A stretch of DNA of 5,220 nucleotides from JACVRM01 sp046262315 (GTDB lineage: Bacteria > Actinomycetota > Thermoleophilia > Gaiellales > Gaiellaceae). How positions within the stretch are numbered: the first letter of the stretch is position 1; each line of letters opens with the position of its first letter. The position numbers and the translations under genes were made by a program. The notes below the pieces were generated by a model. That model was given only the letters and a program-made list of their open reading frames with translations, was not told where the DNA came from and ran no database searches. Shown here piece after piece: positions 4,596 to 5,220 of this stretch. The stretch lies in NCBI GenBank assembly GCA_046262315.1, contig JBHEMZ010000034.1:1-5220 (forward strand). The letters are read 5' to 3'.

Positions 4596-5129
4596 GCGGG
4601 CGCATCGCCGTCATCACCGATGTCCACGGCAACGTACCGGCGCTGGAAGCGGCGCTCGCGCGGATCGAAGAACTCGACGTCGACGGGCTCTACTGCGGCG
4701 GCGACCTCGTCGGCTACGGACCCTGGCCGAACGAGATCTGCCGCATGATCGAGGAGCGCGCGATTCCGACGATCTACGGCAACTACGACTACGCGATCGC
4801 GCGCGACCTCGAAGACTGCGGCTGCTTCTACCCGACGCCCAAGGACCGCGAGATCGGCGAAGCCTCAGTCGCATGGACGCTCGCGCACACCGACGACCGC
4901 TCGAAGCGGTTCATGCACGAGCTGCCCTTCGACCTTCGCTTCCAACTCGGCAGGAAGCGAGTGCGCCTCGTGCACGGCTCGCCTCGCAAGGTGAACGAGT
5001 ACCTGCTCGAAGATAGACGGGCGAGCACCTTCGAGCGGATCGCCCAGGCTGGCGGAGTGTGATCTCCTCGTCTTCGGGCACACGCACAAGCCGTGGGTCG
5101 GATCTTCGGGGGCGCGAAAATCCCGCTAA
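4592..5129 (+). pseudogene. Metallophosphoesterase, frameshifted and 3'-truncated
   Basis: The open frame gives 156 residues (4592 to TGA 5060-5062). It has the calcineurin-like metal motifs DVHGN (Asp10, His12), GGDLVGYG (Asp38), GNYD (Asn64) and VHGSP (His128). The last motif, GHTH, is missing from this frame but present at 5076-5087 in the next one, in CDLLVFGHTHKPW. Removing one C from the CCC run at 5043-5045 joins ERIA to RLAECDLLVFGHTH without a gap. After GHTHKPWV similarity ends, and the shifted frame stops at TAA 5127-5129, about 179 residues in all. Related proteins run to about 230-250 residues with a further conserved Gly-Ser region. So the gene has a frameshift and has lost its end, or one of these is a sequencing error. 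It begins inside the arsC stop (ATGA, GAGG 10 nt upstream). These enzymes hydrolyse phosphoesters; the substrate and any arsenic role are unknown. Confidence 0.75.
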
Positions 5130-5220
5130 CTGAAGGGATCGGCCAAGAACGAGTGACCGCGCGTGGACGCGCGTGGACGCGCGTGCGCGAGCTTGTGTTC
5201 CCTCAGGGTTCCCTTGATCC
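5130..5220. other. Unassigned right end
   Basis: Apart from the tandem repeat I recognise nothing here. One frame stays open from about 5101 to the edge and gives IFGGAKIPLTEGIGQERV and further residues, but the peptide matches no family I know and has no start or ribosome site. Confidence 0.3.
5159..5186. repeat. 10-bp tandem repeat, 2.8 copies
   Basis: GCGCGTGGAC occurs at 5159-5168 and 5169-5178, followed by GCGCGTGC at 5179-5186. It lies shortly after the point where metallophosphoesterase similarity stops. It belongs to no recognised gene and may mark a rearrangement or slippage site. Confidence 0.5.

Noticed and set aside
4252..5016. 254-residue plus-strand open frame overlapping arsC and the metallophosphoesterase
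   Set aside because: Arg/Ser/Ala-rich shadow frame; both overlapped genes have clear catalytic motifs.

Overview
This is a high-GC window with dense, overlapping genes, SD-poor or leaderless promoter-proximal starts, and ArsC and ArsR proteins of actinobacterial type. It fits an actinobacterium, possibly a Thermoleophilia-like lineage; that narrower placement is inference. The core is a pair of divergent detoxification operons that share about 130 bp of regulatory DNA.

Layout. Positions 1-128 hold the 3' end of a SnoaL-like (NTF2-fold) gene on the plus strand, followed by a GC hairpin at 152-179. Positions 180-910 carry no credible gene. They contain a 3' fragment of a tRNA-Asp(GTC) gene (684-730, minus strand) with short GCGGGAT-type repeats around it, which looks like the scar or attachment end of an integrative element. 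Its orientation puts the metal genes inside the element and 1-683 outside.

Minus-strand operon (2998 down to 911): an ArsR/SmtB repressor with a CmtR-like CxxxC metal site, a small thioredoxin-fold DF-type protein, a MerB-like organomercurial lyase with Cys, Asp and Cys catalytic positions, and a rhodanese-CBS protein. The genes are joined by ATGA, GTGA and TAATG overlaps. The rhodanese frame is interrupted by a single in-frame TGA exactly where a Cys is expected in the active-site loop. A perfect 8-bp stem with a 3-nt GUC loop begins 12 nt after it, at bacterial SECIS spacing. This makes the gene a selenoprotein candidate; a nonsense mutation is the alternative.

Plus-strand operon (3131 to about 5129): arsR, an aquaporin/MIP channel, arsC of the LMW-phosphatase type, and a metallophosphoesterase, also joined by overlapping stops and starts. 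There is no arsenite pump, so the likely scheme is reduction of arsenate by ArsC and downhill exit of arsenite through the channel. The metallophosphoesterase is broken: its GHTH metal motif survives one frame away, and the normal C-terminus beyond it is missing.

Both operons appear to be repressed from palindromes with 7-bp arms and 8-bp spacers that overlap the promoters. The mercury side splits C-Hg bonds and handles the product through thiol or selenol chemistry; the arsenic side reduces and exports. No merA, merT, arsB/acr3 or integrase gene lies in the window.
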